Made by a program: the position numbers and the translations under genes
The notes under the pieces: generated by a model
The model's database searches: none
The model's input: only the letters and a program-made list of their open reading frames with translations
What the model was told of the DNA's origin: nothing
Source: JAPPHA01 sp965220985
GTDB taxonomy: Bacteria; Pseudomonadota; Alphaproteobacteria; Rhodobacterales; Rhodobacteraceae
Reading direction: 5' to 3'
Length of the DNA stretch: 64,000 nucleotides
Assembly: GCA_965220985.1 (NCBI GenBank)
Contig: OZ244854.1
Span: forward strand, 1,178,001-1,242,000
Shown here: piece by piece, positions 50,561 through 60,116 of the stretch
Position numbering within the stretch: the first letter of the stretch is position 1
How the letters are laid out: every line of letters begins with the position of its first letter

Positions 50561-51367
50561 ATGAATCATGAGGCGGAGGGCCGGAGAAACGGCGCCTCCG
50601 CCATTTCGGTAGACGGACTCGCGGTCCGGTTTGGAGATGCTCCGAACCAGATCACGGCTCTGGTGGACATTGCGTTCGAAGTGCCGGAGGCAAGCCTGAT
50701 CACGATGGTTGGCCCTTCGGGCTGCGGCAAGTCGACCCTGCTCAGGGCAATTGCCGACCTGGTCGAGGCCGATGAAGGAAACATCGAGGTGTTCGGTCGG
50801 ACACCGGAACAGGCGAGGCTTGCGCGGGATTTCTCCTTCGTGTTCCAGGAGTCGACACTGCTGCCCTGGAGGTCGGCGCTTGAGAACGTTCTGCTTCCGC
50901 TTGAAGTGGGCAAGGAGAGCGGAAAGTTCGAGAAGCACTTCGAGCCTTCCGAACTCCTGAAGCTCGTCGGGCTCGAAGGACGAGAGGCAGCGCTGCCGCA
51001 CGAGTTGTCCGGTGGCATGCAGCAGCGTGTATCGATCGCGCGGGCACTGGTTTGCAGGCCGCGCGTGCTCTTGATGGACGAGCCCTTTGGCGCCCTCGAC
51101 GAAATTACCAGGGACAAGCTCAACGAGGAGCTCTTGCGGATCTGGAAGGAAACCGGAACCACGATCGTGTTCGTGACCCATTCAGTCCCTGAAGCTGCGT
51201 ATCTTGGCCAGAAGTGCCTGGTACTGTCCAGGAATCCCGGCAGGGTTCTGGACTACATTGACGTCGAGCTGTCCGAGCCGCGCCGTCCGGCAATCCGCGA
51301 TACGCTCGAGTTCGTGAAGGTGACCGGGAAATTGCGAGCGCTCCTCGAACGAGCGGGACAGGAATGA
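50561..51367 (+). CDS. ABC transporter ATP-binding protein, SsuB/TauB type
   Basis: 268 residues from ATG 50561, 5 bases after the previous stop; ATG 50522 would overlap the upstream gene and lacks support. Walker A GPSGCGKST is at residues 51-59, the signature is LSGGMQQRVSIARALV, Walker B is LLMDEPFGALDE, and the H-loop reads FVTHSVPEA. The VFQESTLLPWRSALENV Q-loop is typical of the SsuB/TauB/NrtD family. Confidence 0.93.
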   Translation: MNHEAEGRRNGASAISVDGLAVRFGDAPNQITALVDIAFEVPEASLITMVGPSGCGKSTLLRAIADLVEADEGNIEVFGRTPEQARLARDFSFVFQESTLLPWRSALENVLLPLEVGKESGKFEKHFEPSELLKLVGLEGREAALPHELSGGMQQRVSIARALVCRPRVLLMDEPFGALDEITRDKLNEELLRIWKETGTTIVFVTHSVPEAAYLGQKCLVLSRNPGRVLDYIDVELSEPRRPAIRDTLEFVKVTGKLRALLERAGQE

Positions 51368-52173
51368 TGGCTGTTGCAGAGCAACAATCGCTGCCATCGG
51401 CAAGGTCGACCAGGGGTCGGGCCTGGCGCCGTCGACTCCCGGCAATCGGGACGGCGATCAGCCTGCTGGTGCTGTGGCACCTGGTCGTGACGGTGTTTGC
51501 CATACCGACCTACATTGCTCCAAGCCCGGTCCAGGTGGCAGCCGTGTTCGTCGAAAAGGGCGACGTGCTCTGGATCAACTTCCTGCCAACGCTGTTTGAG
51601 GCAGCATCGGGGTTCATCTTGGGCAACTCCGTGGCTGTTCTCCTTGCAATCTGGTTCGTTCACAGCCGTTTCGCCGAACAGGCCTTCTATCCGATCGCGG
51701 TCTTCATCAACACGATTCCGATCATCGCCATCGCCCCGATCCTCGTGCTCATCCTGGGCAACGGTTATGCCCCAAAGATCGTCATCGCATCGCTGATCTG
51801 CTTTTTCCCGACCTTGGTGAACATGGTCAGGGGGCTCAAGGCTGTCAGCCCGCAGATGATCGAACTGATGCGAGTCCTGTCGGCAAACGACAGGGAAATC
51901 CTGTTGAAGGTCAGGCTGCAGAGTTCGCTTCCATTCCTGTTTGCCGCGCTCAAGATCGCGTCCACGACCTCGGTGATCGGTGCAATCGTGGGCGAATGGA
52001 TCGGGTCAAACTATGGGCTGGGAGCCCTGATTATCGAAGCCACCTACAATTTCCGTTCACCGATGCTCTATGCAACGGTGATCTTGGGAGCCAGTCTGGC
52101 CGTGGCGGGATTCGTGGCAACGACCATTGCCGAACGCAGGTTCGTCAAATGGAAATCCGGTGCCGTCCACTGA
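51364..52173 (+). CDS. ABC transporter permease, SsuC/TauC type
   Basis: 269 residues, overlapping the ATPase stop (ATGA). Hydrophobic helices begin with AIGTAISLLVLWHLVVTVFA and IPTYIAPSPVQVAAVF follows, the usual N-terminal pattern. Later segments VFINTIPIIAIAPILVLILG and FPTLVNMVRGLKAVSP belong to the BPD_transp_1 domain of this family. It should form a homodimeric inner-membrane channel for the NMT1-like receptor's ligand. Confidence 0.93.
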   Translation: MMAVAEQQSLPSARSTRGRAWRRRLPAIGTAISLLVLWHLVVTVFAIPTYIAPSPVQVAAVFVEKGDVLWINFLPTLFEAASGFILGNSVAVLLAIWFVHSRFAEQAFYPIAVFINTIPIIAIAPILVLILGNGYAPKIVIASLICFFPTLVNMVRGLKAVSPQMIELMRVLSANDREILLKVRLQSSLPFLFAALKIASTTSVIGAIVGEWIGSNYGLGALIIEATYNFRSPMLYATVILGASLAVAGFVATTIAERRFVKWKSGAVH

Positions 52174-52192
52174 CGGAAAGGGAGTGAGAAAG

Positions 52193-53554
52193 ATGAAATC
52201 ACATGAATTGATCCAGCGCAGGTCAGCGACCGTTCCGGTTGTGGCTGTCAGCGACGTGGTTGTTGTCGGCGGAGGTCCGGCGGGCGTGTCGGCGGCTGTC
52301 TCGGCTGCCCGCAACGGCGCATCGGTAACTCTCGTCGAACGCTACCCCTACCTCGGTGGCTTGGCATCTGGAGGAATGGTGCTGGTTCTTGACGACATGC
52401 ACAACGGCATCGAGATTTCGGTCCGCGGTCTTGCCATGGAAATCATCGATCGCATGCATGCGCGCGGTCTTTGTGTCTACCCGCCTGACAGCGACCGCGC
52501 TCTCGATGTCAGGGGTTCGACAGAAATGGTGCAAAAGTGGGCGCGTTGGGGCGTTTGCGACTTTCATGTCCATTATCGTCCGCATCCGGTCGTTTTTGCC
52601 GCCTCTTTCGACCCCGACGCCTTCAAGCAGGCATCACTGGACATGGTCGGCGAGGCAGGTGTCAATCTTCGCCTGCACAGCTGGTTCCAGTCGACGATCG
52701 TGGAGGACGGATGCGCCACCGGCGTGATCGTCGAAACCAAGCAAGGCGCCCAGGCAATTCGCGGGAAAGTTGTCATTGATGCGACCGGCGACCTGGATGT
52801 CGCGGCGAGTGCTGGCGCTCCGTTTGCGGACGGGTCGTACATCGTCACGACGGTCTCGCGCATGGGCGGAGTCGACACCGACGCTGCAGAGCGCTTCCAG
52901 TACGGCGAGCCGGAGAAGTTCTCTGCGCTTGAGCGCGAGGCCAAGAAGATCATCAGGGGTTGCTGGGACTACTGGTGGCTGAAGACTCCGCTTCCCGGCA
53001 TCGTCTGGTGCAATTGCCCGCACATGACGGGCTTCGACGGCCTCAAGGTCGAGGACCTGACTGCAGCGGAATTCGAGGGACGCAAGCGGATGCAGGCGCT
53101 GCTGGAATTTGCACGCGAACGAGTTCCGGGTTTCGAAAACGCGCATTTCGTCGATTTCGCGCCACAGACGGGCGTGCGTCAGTCGAGGCTGCTGGAGGGC
53201 GAATACGTCGTCACCAAGCAGGACATCATGAATCGGGTGCATTTCGCTGACAGCGTCTGCCGGGGTCGCGACTATTACACGCCTTACCGGTCCTTGCTGC
53301 CCAAGGGGGTGGACCAGTTGCTGGTCGCCGGTCGGCACTATTCGGCAACGTCGCAGGCCCAGAAGCTGAGCCGCGAGATTCCTCCTTGCATGGCCATGGG
53401 CGAGGCGACGGGAATCGCCGCAGCGCTGGCGCTCGACGCCGGCATCAAGGTCAAGGACGTCGATCCCGTCGCCATCCAGGGCAAGATGCGGGCCCAGGGA
53501 GCCGATCCCGGCGATCTGCCATCGGAAAACGCCCAGTTGCAGGAGGTCGCGTGA
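52193..53554 (+). CDS. FAD-dependent oxidoreductase
   Basis: 453 residues from ATG 52193, preceded by GGGAG. The dinucleotide-binding motif VVVGGGPAGVSAA is at residues 23-35, followed by the LVERYPYLGGLASGGMV flavin-loop segment. This is typical of the FAD_oxidored (PF12831-like) group. The C-terminal part has the flavin-contact LLVAGRHYSATSQAQKLSRE and MAMGEATGIAAALAL. No signal peptide, so cytoplasmic. It sits between the transporter and CoA enzymes and probably oxidises or dehydrogenates the imported substrate. Substrate not known. Confidence 0.9.
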   Translation: MKSHELIQRRSATVPVVAVSDVVVVGGGPAGVSAAVSAARNGASVTLVERYPYLGGLASGGMVLVLDDMHNGIEISVRGLAMEIIDRMHARGLCVYPPDSDRALDVRGSTEMVQKWARWGVCDFHVHYRPHPVVFAASFDPDAFKQASLDMVGEAGVNLRLHSWFQSTIVEDGCATGVIVETKQGAQAIRGKVVIDATGDLDVAASAGAPFADGSYIVTTVSRMGGVDTDAAERFQYGEPEKFSALEREAKKIIRGCWDYWWLKTPLPGIVWCNCPHMTGFDGLKVEDLTAAEFEGRKRMQALLEFARERVPGFENAHFVDFAPQTGVRQSRLLEGEYVVTKQDIMNRVHFADSVCRGRDYYTPYRSLLPKGVDQLLVAGRHYSATSQAQKLSREIPPCMAMGEATGIAAALALDAGIKVKDVDPVAIQGKMRAQGADPGDLPSENAQLQEVA

Positions 53555-54729
53555 TGTCGAGTGCGGACAGCAAATCCACCGCCCCGTTGCCGCTGTCAGG
53601 GGTGACGGTCCTTGATTTCTCCCAGGTCATGCTCGGGCCTTGCTGCACGCAGGTGCTGGGCGATTACGGCGCCGATGTCATCAAGGTTGAACGGGTCGGG
53701 CTTGGCGATCTGTCGCGTTGGAGCGTTGGCGAGGATCCGGACGGAGGCAACAATCCTGTTTTTGCCAGTCTCAACCGGAACAAGCGCAGCGTTGCGTTGG
53801 ACCTGAAGTCGGAGGAGGGCCGCGCCGCGGTCAAGCGGATTGCCTGCACCGCCGATGTGGTCGTGAACAATTTCCGCCCCGGGGTGATGGAGAGGATGGG
53901 GTTGGGCTACGAAGACCTGAAACGGATCAATCCGCGCATCATCTATGCGGTCGGCACGGGTTTCGGGCTCGAGGGCCCATACGTCAACAAGGGAGGGCAG
54001 GATGTCCTGGCGCAGGCCATGAGCGGCGCCATGCATCGGCGGGCGGACAAGCGACAGCCCTTTTCGATCTACCCGACCGCACTTGCCGACTACGCGGCCG
54101 GCATGCATCTCGTGCAGGGCATCCTGCTGGCGCTGCTGCAGAGGGACAAGACGGGCGAAGGGCAACAGGTTTCGGTTTCGCTCTACAGTTCAATGCTCGC
54201 CATGCAGATGCAGGAGGCGGCCATGTGGATGATGCGGGAGAAGGAACTGAACTGGGCGGCGATGCCGCTCTCGGGGGTGTTCGAAACCACGGACGGCGCC
54301 CTGGTCATGATCGGCGCATTCAAGGCAAACCCGCTGGCCAATATCTGCGAAGCGCTGGAACTGGAGGATCTGTCAGCCATTGAGAAGTATTCCAGCCTCG
54401 AAAGGCAGATGGATCACAGGGACGAACTGCAAGAGATGTTCAGGGACAGGTTTTCGTCGAACACGACGTCCCATTGGCTCGAGCGTCTTGATGGTGTCGA
54501 CATTCTCTGCGCTCCGGTCTTCACGTTGGCGGAGGCCCTTGAAGATCCGCAGACGCACAGCAACCGAATGATCGTCGAATTGCCGCCGACTCCCGGCGGC
54601 CCCGTCAGGCTTGTTGCCTCGCCGATCGACATGTCTGAAGCTCCATTCGGGGTTCGGCGGACGCCACCGAAGCTGGGAGAACACACTGACGAAGTCCTTC
54701 TGGAGCTGGCCGGGAGCAAGGCCGCATGA
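53554..54729 (+). CDS. Family III CoA-transferase (CaiB/BaiF type)
   Basis: 391 residues. ATG 53554 shares its A with the previous stop (TGATG), and AGGAGG precedes it by 7 bases. The CaiB/formyl-CoA-transferase pattern is clear: VTVLDFSQVMLGP, GDYGADVIKVER, NRNKRSVALDL, ADVVVNNFRPGVMERMGLGY and the catalytic aspartate in GGQDVLAQAMSG (Asp150). It moves CoA between carboxylic acids. With the adjacent enoyl-CoA hydratase, it resembles the CaiB-CaiD pair of carnitine metabolism, though other acids are equally possible. Confidence 0.92.
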   Translation: MSSADSKSTAPLPLSGVTVLDFSQVMLGPCCTQVLGDYGADVIKVERVGLGDLSRWSVGEDPDGGNNPVFASLNRNKRSVALDLKSEEGRAAVKRIACTADVVVNNFRPGVMERMGLGYEDLKRINPRIIYAVGTGFGLEGPYVNKGGQDVLAQAMSGAMHRRADKRQPFSIYPTALADYAAGMHLVQGILLALLQRDKTGEGQQVSVSLYSSMLAMQMQEAAMWMMREKELNWAAMPLSGVFETTDGALVMIGAFKANPLANICEALELEDLSAIEKYSSLERQMDHRDELQEMFRDRFSSNTTSHWLERLDGVDILCAPVFTLAEALEDPQTHSNRMIVELPPTPGGPVRLVASPIDMSEAPFGVRRTPPKLGEHTDEVLLELAGSKAA

Positions 54730-55493
54730 GTGTCGAGTACGAGGACTCCGATGGCGTCGCCCGGATCAGGTTGAACCGGCCTGACCGTCTCAACGCCGTC
54801 GATCAGGAGACAGACCGACGGCTGGAAGAAATCTGGTCTGAAATCGAAGGCCGGACCGATCTCAGGTGCGCCGTGTTGACGGGCACTGGACGGGCGTTCT
54901 GTGCAGGCGCCGACATGAAGGAAGAGGGGCCAGGCGGACTGCAATACTGGAGCTTGACCGGAAAGCACGGGTTTGCCGGAATCGCTTGCGGCGGTCGGTT
55001 GGACATTCCGTTGGTGGCGAAGGTCAATGGGCTGGCGCTCGGAGGCGGATTCGAGACCGTGCTTGGATGCGACATCGTGGTCGCAGCCCGGTCGGCATCG
55101 TTCGGTTTGCCGGAACCTCGCGTTGGCCGTCTTCCTCTTGACGGCATGATCGTGTTGCCGAGAATGTTGCCCGAGAAGCTGGCGCTGGGCATGATGCTGA
55201 CCGGAAGGCGCATTTCGGCGGAAGAAGCGGCAGATTGGGGATTGGTCAACCAGGTCGTGGCGGACGATGAACTCGACGAGGCGGTGGAGGAATGGGTCCG
55301 GGACATCGTCGCCTGCGCTCCCTTGAGTCTCAAGGCAATCAAGCGAAGCGTCCATGACGGGAAAGACATGAGTGTGCATCGAGCCAGGCGGCAACTGTCC
55401 GCCTCGTTGCTGGAAGCGCTCGAGAGCCGGGACGCGACCGAGGGCGTCAGGGCATTCCAGGAAAAGCGCAGGCCCGCCTGGACGGGCACTTGA
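54726..55493 (+). CDS. Enoyl-CoA hydratase/isomerase family protein (CaiD-like)
   Basis: 255 residues, overlapping the previous stop (ATGA). Crotonase features: RIRLNRPDRLNAVD, the first oxyanion-hole loop AFCAGADMKE, the second VNGLALGGGFETVLGCD, the acid/base region FGLPEPRVG, and TGRRISAEEAADWGLVNQVV. The end, AFQEKRRPAWTG, matches the family C-terminus and resembles CaiD. It adds or removes water, or isomerises an acyl-CoA made by the preceding transferase. Confidence 0.92.
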   Translation: MSVEYEDSDGVARIRLNRPDRLNAVDQETDRRLEEIWSEIEGRTDLRCAVLTGTGRAFCAGADMKEEGPGGLQYWSLTGKHGFAGIACGGRLDIPLVAKVNGLALGGGFETVLGCDIVVAARSASFGLPEPRVGRLPLDGMIVLPRMLPEKLALGMMLTGRRISAEEAADWGLVNQVVADDELDEAVEEWVRDIVACAPLSLKAIKRSVHDGKDMSVHRARRQLSASLLEALESRDATEGVRAFQEKRRPAWTGT

Positions 55494-55498
55494 TCGAC

Positions 55499-55840
55499 AT
55501 GACCTACGTGATTGCGGAAACCTGCATCGATGTGAAGGACGGCGTGTGCGCGGATGTGTGTCCGGTTGATTGCATCTACGAAGGCGGTCGGATGTTTTAC
55601 ATTCAGCCTGACGAGTGCATCGATTGCGCGATCTGCGAGTCGGTTTGTCCCGTCGATGCCATCATGTACGAGGAGGCGCTTCCGGCCCCGCTGACCGATT
55701 TCATCCGCATCAATGCCGAGTTTTTCGGCGAGGAAGTTACTGGATGGGGACAACCAGGAGGCATGTCTCCGGAATTCCGTACAGAGCAGGACCATCCTGA
55801 AGTCGCTTCCAGGCCGGCGAACCCGCTCGCCGAGGTGTAG
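55499..55840 (+). CDS. fdxA: Seven-iron ferredoxin, FdxA type
   Basis: 113 residues from ATG 55499 (MTYVIAE), the standard FdxA start. Cysteines at 9, 17 and 50 fit the 3Fe-4S cluster; cysteines at 21, 40, 43 and 46 fit the 4Fe-4S cluster (CIDCAICESVCP). One cysteine that is not a ligand in Azotobacter FdI (position 11) is Val here. The C-terminal tail (about residues 61-113) is the usual FdxA extension. It could serve as electron acceptor for the FAD oxidoreductase at 52193. The first and second clusters flank the VCPVDCIYEGGRMFYIQPDE stretch. Confidence 0.92.
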   Translation: MTYVIAETCIDVKDGVCADVCPVDCIYEGGRMFYIQPDECIDCAICESVCPVDAIMYEEALPAPLTDFIRINAEFFGEEVTGWGQPGGMSPEFRTEQDHPEVASRPANPLAEV

Positions 55841-55843
55841 GCG

Positions 55844-56764
55844 TTGCACGCCGCAGCCTTGCGATACATCAACATGGTGGCGGAATGCCGGTCAATCCGC
55901 GAGGCATCCGAAAGACTGAATGTCTCGCCATCGGCGCTGACAAGGCAGATCCAGAAGCTGGAAGACCAGCTCGGAGCGCGATTGTTCGACCGAGGCCCCG
56001 ACGGCATGAAGCCGACGGAGGCAGGCAGACTGGCACAAGAGCATGCGCGTCGGACGCTTCATGACTTTGAACGGTTGAAGGGAGATATCGGCAAGCTCGA
56101 CGGTGTGGTTGGAGGAACGGTCACCCTTGCCACGCTCAACAGTCTCACTGTCCAGTTCCTGCCCGATCTCATCGCCGAAACCTCGTTGCAGCATCCAGAG
56201 ATCAGGCTTCGTGTCATCGCCGGAGATCCCATGGAGGTTACCCAATGGGTGAGGCGCGGGAGTGCCGACCTGGGACTGACTTTCAACGCGGTCAAGTCCC
56301 AAGGGATGATGGTGCTTCGCGAAATGCCGTGTCCGTTCGTGGCGGTGATGCATCCGGAGCACGAACTTGCCGGCCATGAGTTCCTGACACTCGAACAATG
56401 CTCGGGGCAACGGCTCATCTACCAGGATGATTCAGGGCCCATGAGACTGTTCCTTGGCGACGAAATGGAGACATTCCGAGTGGTGAATTCGCCGGTCGTG
56501 ACCTCCAACAGCCTGACACTCATCAAGCAATTGTTGCTGCAAGGGGTCGGCATGGCCTTCTACACCCGCCTTGGATTCGTTGAGGAACTGGCTGATGGTA
56601 GGCTTGTGGCCGTTCCTCTCAAGTGCGATCGGGCCTCGGAAATGAGGCTGACGTTGATTTCTTCGCCGGGTTCAATGCCGACGGTTGCCGCGCGCACAAT
56701 GTCCGCAGCAATCGAACAGGCCCTGTCCGTGTTTGCATCTGTTGTTCCGCATCACCAGCCATGA
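55844..56764 (+). CDS. LysR-family transcriptional regulator
   Basis: 306 residues from TTG 55844. The N-terminal helix-turn-helix reads REASERLNVSPSALTRQIQKLEDQLGARLF, with the family's usual Gln-Lys-Glu core and LFDRG turn. The C-terminal co-inducer domain starts near residue 90 (GTVTLATLNSLTVQF). It is the last gene of the SsuABC-type operon, unlike the common divergent arrangement, and lies convergent with the glutamine-synthetase-family gene. It probably controls the transporter and CoA genes. Confidence 0.93.
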   Translation: MHAAALRYINMVAECRSIREASERLNVSPSALTRQIQKLEDQLGARLFDRGPDGMKPTEAGRLAQEHARRTLHDFERLKGDIGKLDGVVGGTVTLATLNSLTVQFLPDLIAETSLQHPEIRLRVIAGDPMEVTQWVRRGSADLGLTFNAVKSQGMMVLREMPCPFVAVMHPEHELAGHEFLTLEQCSGQRLIYQDDSGPMRLFLGDEMETFRVVNSPVVTSNSLTLIKQLLLQGVGMAFYTRLGFVEELADGRLVAVPLKCDRASEMRLTLISSPGSMPTVAARTMSAAIEQALSVFASVVPHHQP

Positions 56765-56860
56765 GTCCGATGCGACTGACCCCGAAAAACCCGGGCAAGT
56801 ACGACGTTTTTGGCGGTGTAACCGTCGGATGGTCGTGAATGCGTGATCGAGCCCTGCCGT

Positions 56861-58138
56861 TCAGATGAACGGCATGTAGTAGTCACGAACTTCATCAACG
56901 GACTTGCCCGAAAGCCTCTTGGCTTCGTCGCGTTTGAGCTCGATCAAGGCAGTGCAGAGCAAGTCGCCGACCGCCTGTTGCAAAGGCTCGTCCTTGGACA
57001 GGACGTCAAGGGCTCGTGGAAGGCTCGACGGGACATGGCGGGTTGCGCGGGTCTGTTCGAGGCCGTCGAGATCTTCTGGCGCCGGAAGGTCGTAGCCGTG
57101 CTCGACACCGAGCCTGGCCGCATGCAGGACCGCTGCCACCGCGAGATACGGATTGGTCGCCGCATCCGCCATGCGGTGCTCGAGCCGCGACGAATTTGGT
57201 GATGATGTCGATGTGCGAACCGTCACGAGGCGATGGTCCTCGGCCCAGTTTGCCCAGTAGCCCGCCATCGATGCAGGAGCGAGTCGGTCGTAGCTGTTGA
57301 CCGTCGTTGCCAGCAGTCCGGCGAGCGACTCGTGGTGGTGGATCAGCCCCGAAACGCATTGCTTGGCCAGATCACTCAATTCGCCGTTCTCGCTGATGGC
57401 GTTGGAATCGTTCCTGTCGGCGAAGCTGAAATTGACGTGCAGACCCGATCCACCCCGGTCAGGGACCGGCTTGGGCAGGAACGTGAGCAGAAGGCCCAGC
57501 CCGGCAGCGACTTCGCGTGCCATGGTTCGGAACAGGAAAGCGTCGTCGCACGCCGTGAGCGCATCGCGGAAACACAGCGTCATCTCGAACTGGCCGTTGT
57601 CATATTCGCCATTGATGCTTTCGATCGGAATGTCGGCTTCGAGCGCCGTATTCCACAACGCGTCCATCAACCCGCGCGGGTCGTTGGACGGGCCTGTCCC
57701 GTAGACAAAGGCGCCGGGCGTGTCATAGGGCCGCCACACTCCGTCACTGTCTTGCTGGTAGGCGTATCCTTCGAGTTCGATTCCGACCATGGGTTTCAGA
57801 CCGAGGGAGTCCTCGAACGATGTGATGGCCCGCTTAAGCGATGATCGCGTGCAAAGCTCGCAAGGGGCGCCGTCCGCGAAAATGTCGCCGAGCGCGATGT
57901 TCGTTCCCTCTTGCCAGCTCTTGCGAAAGGAACCGTCGGGGATCAGTGTCATGTCAGGCAGCCCGTCTTCAAGACCGGCGCCTGGAACCATGACGAGGTC
58001 GCGGTCCAGCGAGACCGCAAAGACGGCACGCGCGAATCCGATGCCGCCGTTCTCGGCGATGGCGGGAGGCACGAATTTCCCGCGCGGCAGGCCGTGAAGA
58101 TCGCAAAAAAGAACGCGTGTTCGATTGATCGGTGTCAT
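56861..58138 (-). CDS. Glutamine-synthetase-family ligase
   Basis: 425 residues from ATG 58138, preceded by a GAGGA site; the open frame extends upstream without conserved sequence. The ATP-grasp-like glutamine synthetase core is visible: the metal-binding ESINGEYDNGQFEM, GSGLHVNFSF, RLEHRMADAATNPYLAVAAV and the N-terminal VLFCDLHGLPRGK of the GlnA-type beta-grasp. It is shorter than GlnA (about 470) and resembles the gamma-glutamylpolyamine or gamma-glutamylmethylamide synthetase branch. It lies 144 bases downstream of a class I amidotransferase, suggesting a gamma-glutamylation and hydrolysis pair for an amine. Confidence 0.9.
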   Translation of the reverse strand: MTPINRTRVLFCDLHGLPRGKFVPPAIAENGGIGFARAVFAVSLDRDLVMVPGAGLEDGLPDMTLIPDGSFRKSWQEGTNIALGDIFADGAPCELCTRSSLKRAITSFEDSLGLKPMVGIELEGYAYQQDSDGVWRPYDTPGAFVYGTGPSNDPRGLMDALWNTALEADIPIESINGEYDNGQFEMTLCFRDALTACDDAFLFRTMAREVAAGLGLLLTFLPKPVPDRGGSGLHVNFSFADRNDSNAISENGELSDLAKQCVSGLIHHHESLAGLLATTVNSYDRLAPASMAGYWANWAEDHRLVTVRTSTSSPNSSRLEHRMADAATNPYLAVAAVLHAARLGVEHGYDLPAPEDLDGLEQTRATRHVPSSLPRALDVLSKDEPLQQAVGDLLCTALIELKRDEAKRLSGKSVDEVRDYYMPFI

Positions 58139-58282
58139 CTCAGTATCCTCGTCGGATTTCGGGTTCCGTACCGTCGACGTTGTGGAGTTTCGCCAAGGCG
58201 CTGAATTCAAACCAGTTTGCCCAGCAATTGGTGAGGCGATGTCGTTCAAGCATCGTCGCGACCGGGCATGCGGCAAGTGAAG

Positions 58283-59023
58283 TCATGCGGCGCGGTCCGA
58301 GACGTCACCGGCGCACGTGTCGAACAAACGTCCGCACCATGCCGCAAACATACCTCCGTCGGTCGGACGACTCATGTCCGCCGATGCTGACGCGTAGAGC
58401 TCTTCGCCAAGCAGGGAGTGCTCGTCCTCGATCAACGCCCGCATGAAGGGTGCGTCGAATTCGGGGTGCGACTGGGTGGTGAAAATGTGATCGCCTCGCG
58501 CGAAACTCGCGAAGAGGTTGCGGGGGCTCGAGCCGAGCAGGTCGCAGCCGTCGGGCAGTTCCACGACCTCGTCCTGGTGAAAGACGTAGAGGTCAAGGTC
58601 GGTGCGTGGCTGCATCCACGGGCGGGTGGCCGAATAAGTGGTCGTCTCGACGCCGACATTCCAGCCTTCTTGGGACTGTTCGACTCGCCCTCCCAATGCC
58701 GCGGCGACAGCTTGGTGGCCGAAACAGACCCCAATGAGCGGTTTTCGCGCATCGTCACACCGCCTGATGAACGCGAACAGATCCGGCAAGAATCCGGCGT
58801 CCGAATTGACCGACAGCGGCGAACCCGTGATCAGGTAGGCGTCCTGTTCATCGATGTGGTCCGGAAGGACGCCCCCGATCGTCATGTAGACGCGGTAGCG
58901 GAATCGCTGCGGGAGGCTGTCGAACAGATCGCGGAAGCGATGAGCGTCATCGGGAAATCGATCGCCGATCGACTCGCTCTTGTCGTGATTGACCTGAATG
59001 ATGCCCAAGCGCGTGATCGTCAT
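58283..59023 (-). CDS. Class I glutamine amidotransferase-like protein
   Basis: 246 residues. The catalytic triad is complete: Cys100 in GVCFGHQ and His186/Glu188 in QSHPEF. It is a free-standing GATase domain related to GuaA's N-terminal domain; there is no partner synthase domain in the gene. Such proteins hydrolyse gamma-glutamyl compounds or glutamine. Neighbouring glutamine-synthetase-family ligase suggests a role like PuuD in the Puu pathway, but the class of GATase differs from PuuD, so this is an inference. Confidence 0.9.
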   Translation of the reverse strand: MTITRLGIIQVNHDKSESIGDRFPDDAHRFRDLFDSLPQRFRYRVYMTIGGVLPDHIDEQDAYLITGSPLSVNSDAGFLPDLFAFIRRCDDARKPLIGVCFGHQAVAAALGGRVEQSQEGWNVGVETTTYSATRPWMQPRTDLDLYVFHQDEVVELPDGCDLLGSSPRNLFASFARGDHIFTTQSHPEFDAPFMRALIEDEHSLLGEELYASASADMSRPTDGGMFAAWCGRLFDTCAGDVSDRAA

Positions 59024-59122
59024 GATCGATCGCCTGGACCGCCAGATTGGGCATGCAGGGACGCTGAAGCGCCGGGGCAGACAGTCGGTCGGCCCCGGCC
59101 AGCGTGACGGGCAATGACGTGG

Positions 59123-60076
59123 TCAGTTGGCAAGGATGTCGGCAATCTCGGCACCCTTCATGCGGTCTGCCTTGATCCGTTCTTCCGATGCTTCGGCATC
59201 CTGCCAGTAGACCCTGGCTCCGGTTTCGCGCATGAGATCCTGTGCGCGATCGCTCATCATCGTTTTCTTGGCGAACTCCGCAAGCGCGTCCTTGACGTAC
59301 TGCGGGGTTCCTTTTGGCACGAACAGTCCGTTCCACAACTCGAGGTTGTTGATGCCGCTCTGCTCGGACAGGGTGGCGACATCGGGCAGCTTGCCGATCC
59401 GCTCTTCGCCGATGTTGGCGAGAATGTTGATCTCGTCGAGGCACGGTTCGATCAGGGCCAGGGTGGTGTTGATGACGTCAGCATCTCCAGAATTCAATGA
59501 ATTGCAGTCGAGCATGTCGAAGGCGGAGTCATCGGCGAATTCAAACTCCATCAGCTTTGCGGCTGCCATGCTGGCCTGGGTTGGCGACAGCCCTGCTCCA
59601 AAATGCCCGAGAACGACATCGTTTTCCTGCGCATGTGCGGCAAGCTCGGCCATGTTCGAATATGGCGCGTCGCCGGAGGCGGCGAGGACAAACGGGTACG
59701 TGAGGAATATGCCGATGGCTTCGAAGCTGTCTTCCTCGATTCCGATGCCAAGCGCCGGGCCGACGACCGGGACGCCAATGACAAACGACCCGACGACCGA
59801 ACCGTCTGCCGGTGCGTTCAGCACTTCCAGAGCGCCCGGGAACGGTCCATCACCACCGCCTGGTCGGTTGACGACCGAGACCGGGGAGCCGGTTTCTGCC
59901 TGCATGTCTTCGGCAAGCATGCGCGTGAGAATGTCTTCGAAATCACCTGGCGGCCAGGGAACGATGAACTGTACAGGGCCGTCCGGGTATGTCTGCGCCG
60001 ACGCCAGTCCTGGCAGGCACAGAGCGGCGGCGGTTGCGGCCGTGACCGCAAGTTTTCTGATCGTGAAGGACATCAT
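59123..60076 (-). CDS. TTT transporter substrate-binding protein, TctC type
   Basis: 317 residues. A start at 60076 (or the second Met at 60073) follows AAGGA; a longer frame upstream is not conserved. A cleavable signal peptide (residues 1-28) ends LPGLASAQ. The mature protein starts TYPDGPVQFIVPWPPG, the classic TctC/Bug N-terminus, and continues with NRPGGGDGPFPGALEVL. It is a periplasmic receptor, usually for carboxylates, working with TctA and TctB encoded upstream. It lies 40 bases after tctA. Confidence 0.92.
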   Translation of the reverse strand: MMSFTIRKLAVTAATAAALCLPGLASAQTYPDGPVQFIVPWPPGDFEDILTRMLAEDMQAETGSPVSVVNRPGGGDGPFPGALEVLNAPADGSVVGSFVIGVPVVGPALGIGIEEDSFEAIGIFLTYPFVLAASGDAPYSNMAELAAHAQENDVVLGHFGAGLSPTQASMAAAKLMEFEFADDSAFDMLDCNSLNSGDADVINTTLALIEPCLDEINILANIGEERIGKLPDVATLSEQSGINNLELWNGLFVPKGTPQYVKDALAEFAKKTMMSDRAQDLMRETGARVYWQDAEASEERIKADRMKGAEIADILAN

Positions 60077-60116
60077 TTTTTCCTTTTGCAAATTGAGTTT
60101 GTTCCTCACCATACGG

